The notes under the pieces were generated by a model. That model did no database searches. It worked only from the letters and a program-made list of their open reading frames with translations, and had not been told where the DNA came from. From Spirometra erinaceieuropaei (Eukaryota > Platyhelminthes > Cestoda > Diphyllobothriidea > Diphyllobothriidae), in contig CACRXP010000432.1 of assembly GCA_902702965.1 (NCBI GenBank), positions 354,324 to 418,323 on the forward strand: 64,000 nt of DNA, in the 5' to 3' direction. Shown here piece after piece: positions 48,106 to 58,990 of this stretch. Position numbers and translations under genes: made by a program. The stretch's first letter is position 1; the number at the start of each line of letters is the position of its first letter.

Positions 48106-50218
48106 CTATATTTCTAGACAAGTTAACTTGTCTGTAACGGTGACGAGGGAACTGAGACTTTTATAAGCACTACTAGGTAATTTCCTCGTATGCAAGGCCA
48201 ATTTTGTGTAAATAGGAAGTTGTGATATGAATGCATTAACCCAACAACTAAAAGGTTCTCCTGTCCCTGTTGGAAGTGCATTGGAGACAGTCGCATCCAG
48301 ATAGTAAAAGTCGACATCAACAAGACCCAAACGGAATTTGTTCAAAATGACACAGCATTCTGCACGGTACGCAGATGTAGCCAGAGCATTGATGTGGTTC
48401 ACTCGAAGTTCCGCGGCCTTTTCTTCCGTTATCGGATCGTCGGATGTCGGCAAACAGCCTTCCAAATTCTAAGCGAATTGCAAGTGAGTAAGCATTGCGC
48501 TGCAAAAAGGCCATGTTGTGGTTGAAAATAGAGTTTAGTTAAGGCAATTGAAAAAAAAACATTATTTAGTTATAATTTTAAGTGTCACAAATACTACCGT
48601 TTACCATTCGCAGAATACCAAAAAAATAGTTGCTGAATGCGAATGTGACAATAAATTAAATAAGCGTTCATCGGAAAACGTCTCGTTCGATTCACTAAGT
48701 GCAATCTCTTTTCACCTAATGGCAAGATAGGTCATTCGCAATTACATAATATAATAATTTTTATAAACCTACCGAACTCGCTACATAATATCTTATATAC
48801 AGAAGGTAAATTTGACACACGATTGTCATACTAAAAATAAGCTGAATCGTTGACCGATAACAGCCGAAGTTGATTGATTTGTCTGACACGTTCAGGCGCA
48901 TACTAGTGTATGTTTTTTGGATTATGGTATATTCTCCAAAGGCCTGTGGAAATTCGCTGAAGCAGATAATAATGGACCATGCCATCGTTTTTGCATTTTT
49001 GTGGTTCTACAGCAAATGACAAATTTATAATTAAAACCGACCAAATGTCGTAAATCCCTTACAAGCAGTATTATTTCTGACTACTTTTAGAGATTTTAAA
49101 AGTCAATTTGTCACTAAAACACCGGGTAAAATGTATTTATATGTTTTTTTACGAAACGCAAAGTGTTCAGCATAATTGTACTTAATGTGCATTTTGCAAA
49201 ATCATAAAATGTTAAAGAAAACAGTTTATAATATAGCAGGTTATATCCACCTATTAAGTAATCTCTGCACATGCTGTAAACAACAAATATACACATTTAT
49301 TGCTTATTAACCTCCACAGTAAATATTTCAAGTTTTGATTGCAGAAGTTTCTGACACTTTTACATTACTAAGCATTTCTTTATCCAATTTTTGTTGGACG
49401 TTGGAATATCTGAAGTTACAAATAAGATACGTTCAGTTAGGTTGTATTAACATTATTAATTACGGTTCTTTTACTGACCATCAATGCATTTCCATTTTAC
49501 GCGATAAGGAATATTGTGCTTCGTCCGCCGTGACGCCAAGCATATTAAAACCAGTCGATGGTGACGAAGGATGTATTACTTATTTTAGGCATACTTAATA
49601 ATTTTAAATGAAGATAGGTCTGAGTATTTTGCTTTGGATACACTTATGTTTACCGGTATTTGCAATCACCACTAAAGAAGCTTATTAAGAAACAAGATAC
49701 ATAAACATCTTTTGCAAAAATGACACTGGCTTTCCTTTAGACAAGAATACAAACGATTAAACTTAATTGTTTATACGGGTATAGCATCATGATATGCTTT
49801 TAATGGCCGGCTAGATTATTTCATTAAGAACAAATGCGTAATTTACGAAGTAGAATATTTAGTGGAAATTCTACCAAAAATATACGTGAAAACTTTTGAA
49901 TTTATTAAATACTTTATAAAACTGCCTATTTGTGCGAAATGCAAATACATACTTATGTATCTTTAGGTTAACTTTCCTTAATTTTGGGAGTAAAATAATG
50001 TCCATCTTCTGTTCCGTTATAGGCTTTCTTAATAAGCATTCTCTATAGATGACAGTGCTCAAATGTTAAGTTAATATGCAGTCCTAAAATTAAGGAAAGT
50101 ATTGAACATTCAAGATTACTGCAAACTATACACAAGCGCCATTACCCCCACAGTGTCTGCAGCCGTTGACGGATATTACATGTCAAAATACAATTACAAG
50201 TGTAGACAGCAGTCCCAT
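48106..50218 (-). pseudogene. G gene copy 3, three exons, two lesions
   Basis: Minus-strand exons 50218-50146, 49006-48773 and 48468-48106, with the same splice sites and phases as copy 2. Exon 1 reads MGLLSTLVIVF then TGA (Trp in copy 2, Cys in copy 1), then ISVNGCRHCG. Exon 2 keeps HYYLLQRISTGLWRIYHNP but has one extra A in the next run, shifting the frame before TYTSMRLNVSDKS. Exon 3 is fully open, 120 codons, the same length as copy 2, ending TCLEI-TAG; cysteines 107, 140, 177 and 219 are kept, 202 is Ser. Single-base lesions could in principle be sequencing errors. Confidence 0.7.
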
Positions 50219-50263
50219 TGATTTACATAAGCGTCTTCCCGAAGAATTACACTTTTCTGCCTG

Positions 50264-50269
50264 TTTATA
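50264..50269 (-). promoter_or_regulatory. TATA box of G gene copy 3
   Basis: Minus-strand TATAAA in tactataaacaggcagaaa, about 50 bases upstream of the ATG at 50218. It is matched base for base around the box by copy 1 (actataaacacaagcagaaa). Confidence 0.5.
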
Positions 50270-50794
50270 GTACACGAAATTCGCCAGGCGGCGCAGCCAC
50301 AATTCAGCCAAATTTATCGGAAATAGCAATAAATGTCATTGGCGGAATACGGCGCTCACTGGTTGCAAGAGACAAAGCATGACTCGAAGACTGCTGTAGT
50401 ACACTGCGATCAAAGGAGTGTTATCGTGTCAAAATGTAGGGCTGACTTTCATTTCTTGTTCTTGACGCTGAAAATCAAAGGAAAAGCCTGTTTGATATCG
50501 TCTATTGAAAAGATAAACCAAAGTAGGAATATACGCTGACACACAGCTCCTCACATTCTGAACCACCGTGCATAATGCTGGAGAATTTTATGCTTTTTCT
50601 TAAACTACCACCAAGAAGCATCTCAGGTAGGTAATTGCCTTATAAGAGCTCAACCTTCGAGCCTTTACAAATGGGACAGTGCAAGAAAGAATGCCTTTAT
50701 GAAGGCAAAACAGAAAAAAAATGTAAACTTGCATCCTTTACGACCCAACCTATAAAGTGACCGCTAAATCAATGGCAGACTATATAGGCTGTCA
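50270..50794 (-). repeat. Block G3 upstream region
   Basis: Minus-strand counterpart of 28.48-29.0 kb and 4.12-4.60 kb (ctactacagcagtc; gcgccgcctggcg upstream of the TATA box). The open frame 50333-50539 on the plus strand is antisense to it and unsupported. Confidence 0.55.
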
Positions 50795-51059
50795 CTAATA
50801 AACGACTTTATATTCACGGACGTGAGGTGCGACATCATATTTTGCCTTACCTCGCATACCGTGCTGAATTTCCGATATAAGTTGTGTCAATCTAATAACA
50901 GACAAGTATTTGCATTGGAAGACATGTCGAAAATCTTGCTGCACGCAAAAAGGAATATGGCTCCAGAAATTATGTTTATATGTTGTCGACCAATGCGACG
51001 TTATTGCCAATTCCAATCCTAATTGCTTTTGTCGGTTATGCTAATCTGTAGAAAGGAAC
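50795..51059. other. Unassigned spacer
   Basis: Between the end of block G3 and the LINE fragment. Overlapping frames of about 66-73 codons occur on both strands; none resembles a known family. Confidence 0.35.
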
Positions 51060-52250
51060 GTTTTCGGATTAGCAAGTGAGGACACCAGCGGACCTCCTTC
51101 GTTCCAGCTTTGGATTGAAACAAAAGATTTGCATTGGGATGGCTGTTAAAAGCTGAGCTGTTGACTAACTCTCATTGAAAGTCTTACGTTTTGGGTGAGA
51201 AGCAGATTTTCGAAGATCCGCTCTAACTACAGGTCAAATTCTGTTTCAGTGCAAGCGCTGATGCCGTGCTCCAATCCATTGAAATCCCCAACAATGAGAG
51301 TATTTGGCCGCGTTTAAAGTTATCTGAGCTCATTCAGCTGTTGAACATCAGCATCAGGGTCACTTCAAGGGGGATGATATACTGTCAAGATATCGGGGCT
51401 TTGAGAGGCCGACGACCTTATAATGAGACATATTGCTTCATACAACAGTTAATTTGGCAGTTTATTTTCTGAAACGTGCAAGTCATTCTTAACAAATGTT
51501 GCTTTGCCTTCACCTCTTCTGTTTTCCTGGTCTCTGTGGAGCAGTTGAAACCCAGGAAGCATGATCTGCTCATCATTAACCTGCGATACATTCTGGTCTG
51601 AGGCTGTAGATATTGGTAGGTACTTCATCTGGTTTTGAAACTTAACTTTGCGCGTTAGTCTTCAAGAATATAAGTTTATAATTTATGCGATTTTTAGAAC
51701 TCTTACACAGCCCCAGTTTTATATGTGTGGTCATTTGAATCGGCTTGATCCAGATGGGGGATAGAATGTCGTTTTACCATCTGAACATTATAGATTGCCA
51801 AGCCAAGTTCTCTGTAAGTTCGCCGTGTTTGATATTCAAGGACAGGTTTGCGACGTCGCAACCTTTCTGCAGTTGGGTATTAAGGCTTTAAAAACTCTCA
51901 ATTTTCTGAATACTTAAGCCGGGAACACCTGAAAAGGATTTATGTTGTCTGCTTTTTCTACCTAGGACGATATTAAGGGGTTTTTGCCGCATCTTTGATC
52001 GGGATTTCTACAACCACCAAGCCCAAAGGCCTGAAGGACTGTAGGATCTTACGTTGGTTGCAGCATTTCAGTTAGGCTGTTCTAATTCAGCAGCGAGTCG
52101 TTCCCTGGGGTTATGTCGGGGCAGTCTAAAAGACCCCGAATTATGATGCAATGATCCTTGTTAAACATTCCTCTGATTTTGTTGTTTAAACGTCATTTAC
52201 TGGTACTATGGACTCAGCAAATTAAGCTGGCAAGGAATAAGCGTCTGCCA
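51060..52250 (-). mobile_element. CR1-type LINE fragment: ORF1-like end and AP endonuclease
   Basis: Minus strand, high to low coordinates: CIIIRGLLDCPDITPGND (about 52.15 kb) and LQAFGLG, as in the ORF1/leader of these LINEs; then LPGFQLLHRDQENRR (about 51.55 kb), ILTVYHPP, and NTLIVGDFNGLEHGISA (about 51.28 kb), the GDFN motif of the endonuclease; then LTQNVRLSMRVSQ near 51.18 kb. Stops and frameshifts are frequent. The fragment ends before the SDH motif and the reverse transcriptase. Confidence 0.7.
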
Positions 52251-53509
52251 TATTTGTTTTTCGTCCCTTGAATTTCGTGCGCAGGTCTTCTTAAGACATC
52301 ACGATTCGTTAAGCTATGTGGGTAATGCGCAATGCTTCCCATTATAGATCTCTGTGGTGAATTTGACCCCTGTTAATTAGAGGCTTCCTCAACTTGGTTA
52401 ACTACTCTGTTTACGTCGGAATTCGCAATGGCAGCTAATTTTAATCTGCATCCACAGCCATATGTGTTTGCGCTAGTTAATATTCGCTCTAATTTACCTT
52501 CCGGAAATGAGCATAATGCCTGCAAATTATTAGGGTCTAGCCTAATCTGCCCCATTCCTTACGGTGTCTCTGTTGACAAATTTTTTTTCTATTTAATTTT
52601 GTACGTTAAAGTCCTTTGCGGGCAAGACTTTTGTACACTCTTTCGCATCCTCGTGATGCTAAGCGTCATCCTCGTCTTATTTCCCTTTTCTCGTCGGAAG
52701 CCGCTACTTGACTATTAAGAGTGGCTGTCAATTTCACTACATTATTTTTTTCTGTTTAATATATAGGCCCTATCTGAACATTGCGACACGAAGTACATCT
52801 GGACTTAAGTTGATGTGATCACCTTCAGCTCAGCGAGGATAGCGAAAAGACAGCATAATGATGGAGATTGCTGCTTATCCAAAAACCACTGTAGAATTCT
52901 TGATAAATGTAGTCTCGCGTATAAGCCAAAACAGATTTCGTGGAAATGCGGCATTACGGATAGAATAAGGTAATAATAAAAACTTACAAACCTCAACAAT
53001 GGATGCCGTAAACAAAGAATTCGTTAGTTACTGATAGAGCAAAGCGAATTCCTAGGTCAAAGTCAGAATACAAAAACTAGGTAATTCAAAGAACGCCGAT
53101 GACGCCGATGTTAACAGGGACCAAATGTAGAAGTACTTGCGAGGAGAACGTGGATAATTCAAAAAGTTGACTAGTTGGATACAATAACCCCTGTTCGCAA
53201 AGTCCTGTAGTCTGCAATCTTCACGTCCATCTTTGCAAGAGAAAACGCATTTATTATTACTGGCTGCGAAATAGTGAAGGACGCCATGGTAAAGACTGTT
53301 TTTCATTAAAACAACTGTTCGCAAGAGCAGTGGGTGATGTGTACGTCAAAATCGCCAACGTCGTATTGTATCCCACCCAAAATGGTACACGTTCTTGCTG
53401 GAGAAATGCTTAATCCGTTTTCCGTCCTCTTTCAGGCCTCATTAAACCAGATGATTAACCCGTTTAAACAAAAACGAAAAGGCCTTGATGGAAAAGTTGT
53501 TTTTCGCAA
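52251..53509. other. No recognised gene
   Basis: Contains an open frame of 96 codons at 52428-52718 (+) and one of 90 codons at 53052-53324 (-). Neither is repeated elsewhere in the window or shows a motif I recognise. The right end may belong to a decayed Penelope-like 3' region because the element tail follows at 53.52 kb. Confidence 0.4.
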
Positions 53510-54510
53510 AAGCCGGAAACGAGCAGAAGTGCAAAACTTCAGGCTAATAAAGCTCTTGCCTCAGCGATCGTGTCTACTTCTTCAAAACCGTTTTTTTGAG
53601 ACTCCTGTCTTTGTTTCTTATGAAAGTGTTGTATTTGGGCACGAGAAGTTTCGATCGGCCCGGCGATGGGAAACCTTCCACCTTCCGGAGGTCTTTACGT
53701 CTTCGTGGATCCGGTTTCTGCACAGGTATCTCGACCATAATGCGTTGACGAATTTTGTTTCATACAAGTCCCCGTTTAACACGCATTTGCCGAGAGGAGC
53801 AGTATTTCAACATGGCACATGGATGATCCGAGTGCTCCTCCAAGATGGTGACGCGAGACGTTGCAAGTGCCTTCAAAGGATTCACTAAGAAAAGACCAAA
53901 TGCTGTGAGTTCGTGGAAGAGATCGGTTCAAATTTGCTCCCGCAGACGACAGCTGAGCAAGCCCGCAAACCGAGAATGATACGCAACACTGCACTGGAGA
54001 ACAAATTCTGAAAGCTGGAGCTGACGAAATGTCAGATTCAGGTTTTACGGCACGAACCTTCATTTACACATGGCTGACGCCAAACCTGTTAACATGATTA
54101 CGGCAGCGGAAGCAATCCTTTGTCAGATGTAGGCAGCGGACGAGACTAAGAGTCTCATCCGGCACCAATTTTCGTCTTTCTTGATTCCCCGGAGGCCGCG
54201 GCAAGTGCTTTCCAAGGACGAACGTGATGTGCTTAGAGAGCTCGAAGCCGAAAATGACCTGATTATGGTGCCAGCGGATAAAGTGTGCGCCCCGGTTGTA
54301 CTGGACAGAACATACTTTTTTCAAAAAGCCAATGCTTTACTGGAGGACCTATGTGCAATCAACCCTTTAAAAGCGCCGACACGCAAAATCAATTCTACAA
54401 AGTCGGCTTTGGGGAACTCAGGTGCAATAACACCGACCAACAGGCGCATGTCAAGAGCCCAAAATACGGCTTAAGCCAGATTCTATGGGACTTTATATTA
54501 TCCGAAAATA
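53510..54510 (+). mobile_element. Penelope-like element: tail of one copy joined to the 5' part of another
   Basis: 53520-53575 carries the 3' tail (caggctaataaagctcttgc, cagcgatcgtgtc) seen at 5.66 and 45.29 kb. Directly after it, 53.58-54.05 kb is 5' sequence, followed by the N-terminal region of the reverse transcriptase ORF (54061-54474: LIRHQFSSFLIPRRPRQVL, DLIMVPADKVCAPVVLDR, ALLEDLCAINPLKAPTRK), homologous to 43127-43500. It ends near 54.51 kb where block G4 begins. Tail-then-head order is what partial tandem Penelope-like insertions look like. A TAG after AILCQM and a truncated RT make it inactive. Confidence 0.65.
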
Positions 54511-55301
54511 GGTCTTACCTCACACACATGTGATGCTAGTTTGCCAAGATATGAAATATTCATTAAGCATTTGGTAATTCCAAAAGTTATTCTGAACATT
54601 TTCTTGCAAACATGTAAACAAAAGTTCCATTATGTGTAAACACACATCTGCAATTGATGCAACAAATTAGCAGGAAATGCAAAGCTGTATTAACTAGTTA
54701 GTTCCAAAACCACAAGTATTGTTTTAACATTTTCTGTTTCAATGTCGACCACTGGCATATGTGCGATGAATGTTTTTTATCTTGTATTCCGAAGTAGCTT
54801 TAGCAACGGTATTAGCAAATAACCCTAAACCCAAAAATGTATCCAATAAAAATCCTCAGAGATTTCTTCAGTTAAACGAATCAAGTAAACTAATGATATG
54901 TAGCAAATCTTGGTCAACATCGATTGGTATAATATGCAAGCGGCCAAGACCGACAAAGTGGTATGGTACAAGACGCAAGCGCAATGATGTAACAGCATGA
55001 GGAAGCTTATTTAAGTGTTAAACACTTAATTAAAAGTATTTTATCTGTGACGTGATATGTCAATATCCGAAATAATAATCAGGTAAATGAATGCTCTATA
55101 ATCGGCAAGTATAACCCAGATCTGAAATCAACAATTTAAATAAATACTATGATCATTGATGAGCAATACATGTGTATATGTGTATGTATCAACGTGTTGT
55201 GGGAAAACTAAAAAAGTGTGCTGTAGACTGTAATTTTATAAACTGTTTTCAATGAGGATTCACAAATATGAATGTACACCTTTACTACACTCTTTTTGTA
55301 G
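54511..55301 (+). repeat. Block G4, intron 1 remnant
   Basis: Resembles 29.33-29.98 kb and 4.93-5.02 kb (ttggtaattccaaaag at 54569, like ttgataattccaaaag at 4958; cttaattaaaagtat at 55025, like 29593). Exon 1 and the promoter are missing, replaced by the Penelope-like sequence on the left. The frame 54770-55000 is unsupported. Confidence 0.5.
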
Positions 55302-56184
55302 ATCCGCTAAAATGCAAAAATGATGGTATGCACCATTATTATCTGCTCAAAAAATTCCGTCAGGATTTTCGAGTATATTCCATAATCAAAACACCTACAC
55401 TCTGATGCGCATAAAAGTGTCAGAGAAACCTTTCATCGTTGGCTGTCGTCGTTTAAAGATTAAAACGAGTTTAATATGACAATTGAGTGTCATGTTCACT
55501 TTCCGCATATAAGGTATTCTTTGAAATTTTTGGTATATTTATAAAAAAATGCATAATCGTTGTCTGTTATTACCTGTTTCGTATTTAGTTAACACATTGA
55601 ATTTATTGGACAAACTTGCTTTTTCTTTTATGCAGTCTCTTTTATTAAATGCCACATTAGCACTTGGATTTTTAATACGACTGCAGGACTGAATTTTTTT
55701 GAAAAATTGAATTTTTAAAATTATAATAAAACTTAATTTTACAATCTCCTAGAATATACTCTATTTCCAATAAAAATTGAACCTTGTACAGTGCAATGCT
55801 TACTCACATGTAAGTTGCTTAGAATATCAAAGGCTGTCCGCCGACGTCCGAGGAGCCACCCGTGGAACAAAAGGCCGTGAACGTCGTGCGAAGCACCAAA
55901 GTGCTTTGGCCTCATTCGAGTACCGTGCAGAATGTGGCCTTATTTGAAACAAATTCCATTTGATTCTTGTTTATGTCAACCTTTACTATCTGAAAGCGGC
56001 TGTCTACCAAACATGTTCAATAATAACAGGAGATACTTTTAGGTATAGGGCCAATGCATCCATATCCCACCTTCCGGTCTACACATAATTAGCGTTGCGA
56101 AACGGGCCATCACCTACTTGTCTTTATGAAAATCCGCGTGCCCCTGTTACCTATACAGACAGAATAACATGTCTAGAATTATAG
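55302..56184 (+). pseudogene. G gene copy 4, exons 2 and 3, decayed
   Basis: Exon 2 (55302-55532; acceptor TTGTAG, donor GTATAT) has lost two single bases relative to copy 2; joined by eye it reads CKNDGM, HYYLL, IPSGFSSIFHNQNTYTLMRI, GCRRLKI and NMTIECHVHF. Exon 3 (55823-56184; acceptor GCTTAG, end TAG) has lost one base after NVV and carries TGA for the Trp of CGLIW and TAA for the Lys of YTK. The stop codon and most cysteines align, but the 177 cysteine is Tyr. It is clearly a pseudogene, and it is useful for defining the exon limits. Confidence 0.7.
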
Positions 56185-56639
56185 ACATGTTTGATAATCT
56201 TGAATATTCAATACCTATCAATACACGTTTGCAACCAGTTGATTTGCTTTGCTATTCCGCCAAACACATGTATGTGTGTAACTGCGACAATGGTATTTGA
56301 TTGTTTAATGCAATGAAATACGGTTTGCTAGAGCATGTTAAAGAGGCGACTGGCTGCAGAATACAGGAGTGAGGTGAAGAGCCACATCCTTAGATTGTTG
56401 TTTGCACGGCTTTTACTGAGCAGTCCCCTGAAGACAACCAGGATTTTGAAATAAGCTAAGCCAGTAAAATCAGCGGGATTACGTTCAAAACGCCAAGACC
56501 AGTACGGAGTTATATAAACCTAGATAATTCTCTTGGATCTGATGGAATATAATTAAATGTTGACAGTCTCCGAAAATTCCAATGCTTATTCTTTTAATTA
56601 TGCTAGGCAAAGACGAATTATTTAATAATCCCGTTAGTA
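56185..56639 (+). repeat. G4 3' flank and block R fragment
   Basis: 56.18-56.25 kb still follows G2 (caatacacgtttgcaacca). 56.33-56.62 kb matches 17.30-17.60 kb and 21.39-21.57 kb (gaggcgactggctgcag; actgagcagtcccctgaagacaa). No gene. Confidence 0.5.
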
Positions 56640-57370
56640 AAATAATGTCCGCGTAGTGAGATCTGCAAGACGCAAAATAACAGGAATGCTGATTTGGCCT
56701 ATTGGCAGTCGTGATGGGCGACCTAATGGACCCTACGTAGATTGACGAGGCAACCGTCATTATCGCTGATCTGCAGGTTTTTATTGCCCATCGCACGCAA
56801 TTTGAGACAGTTTACTTGCTCCAACGATGCATCATATCAATATAACTAGGTCGTCGATGGTGCCACTGATGACATTTATGTCCGTAAAATTGTTTTCACA
56901 TATTGAGCTGCCAACTGCCACGTTAATATGTCTCAGATTTTACGAACCTCTTTCTCGACAGAGTCGGAGCCGTTAGCCAAGAGGATAGCTGCAACTTGAT
57001 CTCAATCGAAACGATGCAAGCGTAATCCGGAGATGTGCGAACGATCTAAGCTCTAATGGTGTAAACAAGACCACTTCATGGAATGTGAATTTTCTATACA
57101 TAAAACAATTTACATGGGTGACATTGAAAACACAATAGGATTTGTGAGATGATCATGACAGTTTGAAGCAGAACTATACTTATAGTGAAAAATAGGTCAT
57201 ATTATTGTATATTTGTCACATTCTGTCATACATGAGATGTTAAGACGTCGAAAGGAAGAAACGCACCCCAGTTTCTTAAACAACAATTATGAGGCAATAA
57301 GTATAGTGGTGAAAAGACGCTTACCGTATCACAATTAAAGAAGGCGTTGCACGTCAGTGTTGTATAAATG
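56640..57370 (+). pseudogene. SHAWR-family upstream exons, plus-strand copy
   Basis: Same orientation as 21.64-22.0 kb and facing the minus-strand copy at 58.0-57.37 kb. KTQNNRNADLAYWQS (about 56.67 kb) corresponds to the DMREVKNDKNVDL peptide; the acceptor ATGTCTCAG near 56.94 kb is followed by ILRTSFST, after which similarity fades. 57.0-57.37 kb holds nothing recognised. Heavily decayed. Confidence 0.3.
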
Positions 57371-57372
57371 GT

Positions 57373-58025
57373 CTAAAGTTTCAAGTAGGTACTTCTTGCG
57401 CCCATCTTCAGAGTCAGGGAACTCATATGAGCAGCCCGCCATGCGTGGCTCATTTCGTTGGGCGCCTGCCACTCAAAGGCCGTTTCTGTGACTGCATCTA
57501 ACCTGCATGGCTCTCTAACCGGAAGCGCTCCTATCCACGTCGGACGCCGAGAATGAGGTTCGTCAAACCTGAGACAAATTAACGTGGCAGATGGCAGCTC
57601 AGTTCGTGGACAGACTGTGCTTTTGCACCTGCTTTGACTTATTATGTAAAAAATTGAGCGGAAATAAATGTAAAAAAACTGTACGGAAATGAATGCCGTC
57701 GATGACCTAGTCATGGTGATACGATGCATCGTTCAAACAAGTAAACTGTCTGCAAAGTGCTTGTGATAGGCAAATAAAGCCTGTTGTTCTTCGGCGATAA
57801 TCACGCCAAGCTTTGCTATTTCCACGAAGTCGCGCATCAAGCCCACCCGTACGACAAATCGGCATTTCTGTTATTTGTTACCTTGGGCATATCACAAACC
57901 GGACATAAATTTATTAACGAGTATAGTTTAGTAACATATTGTAACCTTGCCCAATTTAAATAATAAGTAATGCAGTATTCGGACATTGCAAATTTGAGAT
58001 ATTGTGCGGCTGGCATGAATTTCAT
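57373..58025 (-). pseudogene. SHAWR-motif exon and upstream frame, minus-strand copy
   Basis: Minus-strand frame 58025-57837 includes NLCPVCDMPKVTNNRNADL; the exon 57568-57373 after an acceptor-like TTGTCTCAG reads FDEPHSRRPTWIGALPV, ETAFEWQAPNEMSHAWR, MSSLTLKMGARSTYLKL and ends in TAG. It is the only open copy of this exon, compared with TAA after SLTL at 22.14 kb. The parts between the two frames are not continuous, so introns or decay separate them. No known domain. Confidence 0.35.
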
Positions 58026-58099
58026 GTGTTTACTTAACTAAGTACTCGTCTTGGCCTGTCGTAAGTAAGGTCAACGATATCATTCAAACTCACGCAAAC
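58026..58099. other. Junction of forward and reverse block R
   Basis: Forward R-end sequence (like 20.13-20.56 kb) stops near 58.02 kb, and reverse R sequence (like 60.14-60.72 kb) starts near 58.10 kb. It is a second head-on junction resembling the one at 42.2-42.3 kb. Confidence 0.4.
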
Positions 58100-58740
58100 A
58101 AATGTCGAAGAAAGTGATTTTACTTTCTGTTGTCCTTCAACTAACAAGTTCTCAAATTTATCAATTACACCTGTGATTTTGTCACTGCTTTCCCTCACTG
58201 TGGATTTCCTGTAAAATCTCCTGTGATACAATGAATTTTGCTGCCAGTCGCGCTTGAAAGAAATACTAACAACCCGTATTTCATTGCATCATTTATTTTG
58301 TTACTCTTCATATTCGCGAATTGCACATAATTTTGCACATAATTTTTCTACAGCCAATGGTTCATCTTTCTAAGATTTTTTAACTTTTAAGTGACCCATT
58401 GTTGTCATGCACACGGTCTCATTATCTAGACGAATTTAATCCCGCAGCACTATTGCCACAAGTCTCTTTGGATATCCTTGTTGACTTAGCAGAGTTCATT
58501 CAAACCAGCACGGCTTATTACGTTAAATATCCTCTTCAAATATTTTGACTCCTCTGAATCTGCGATTGTTGTCTTGATAGGAGGGAGAAAACGGAGTTTA
58601 TGGCAATATGTTCATTCAAACGGGGTGGAGCTTGCACATCCACGTCTCTTATAACTCGTTTTTTACTGTAAACGAGATCTAAACGATGCGGATCGGAGTA
58701 CGGTTGGTTATGCCATTATTGTGGTCTACCCTGTACTAAC

Positions 58741-58990
58741 GTGATGAGGAAAGCAATTCATACATATACATATTTTCATAATTACACATCCGCCTTTAAT
58801 ATCATCCAGCACCATCCTCTCCTTACAAAAGAATCTGCGTGCGTCTCTCAAGTCGTGGTCAACTGTTGACTCGGAAATTACTTTGGCAACGGTAGACTGT
58901 GCATCGTGTCATATGGAGTTTTATCTTGGCAATCATTTGCAGGTCATTCCAGAAATTTCAATGCTAACAACGACTACTTAAGAAGAACTC
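58741..58990 (+). pseudogene. CHME-motif frame, 58 kb copy
   Basis: Plus strand: AIHTYTYFHNYTSAFNIIQ, HHPLLTKESACVSQVVVNC, a stop, then VDCASCHMEFYLGNHLQ and PEISMLTTTT before TAA. Same frame and order as 9137-9394 and 23573-23870. Confidence 0.3.

Noticed and set aside
53334..53888. Single 184-codon protein
   Set aside because: It runs through the Penelope-like 3' tail at 53.52-53.58 kb into the 5' part of the next copy, so it joins unrelated pieces.
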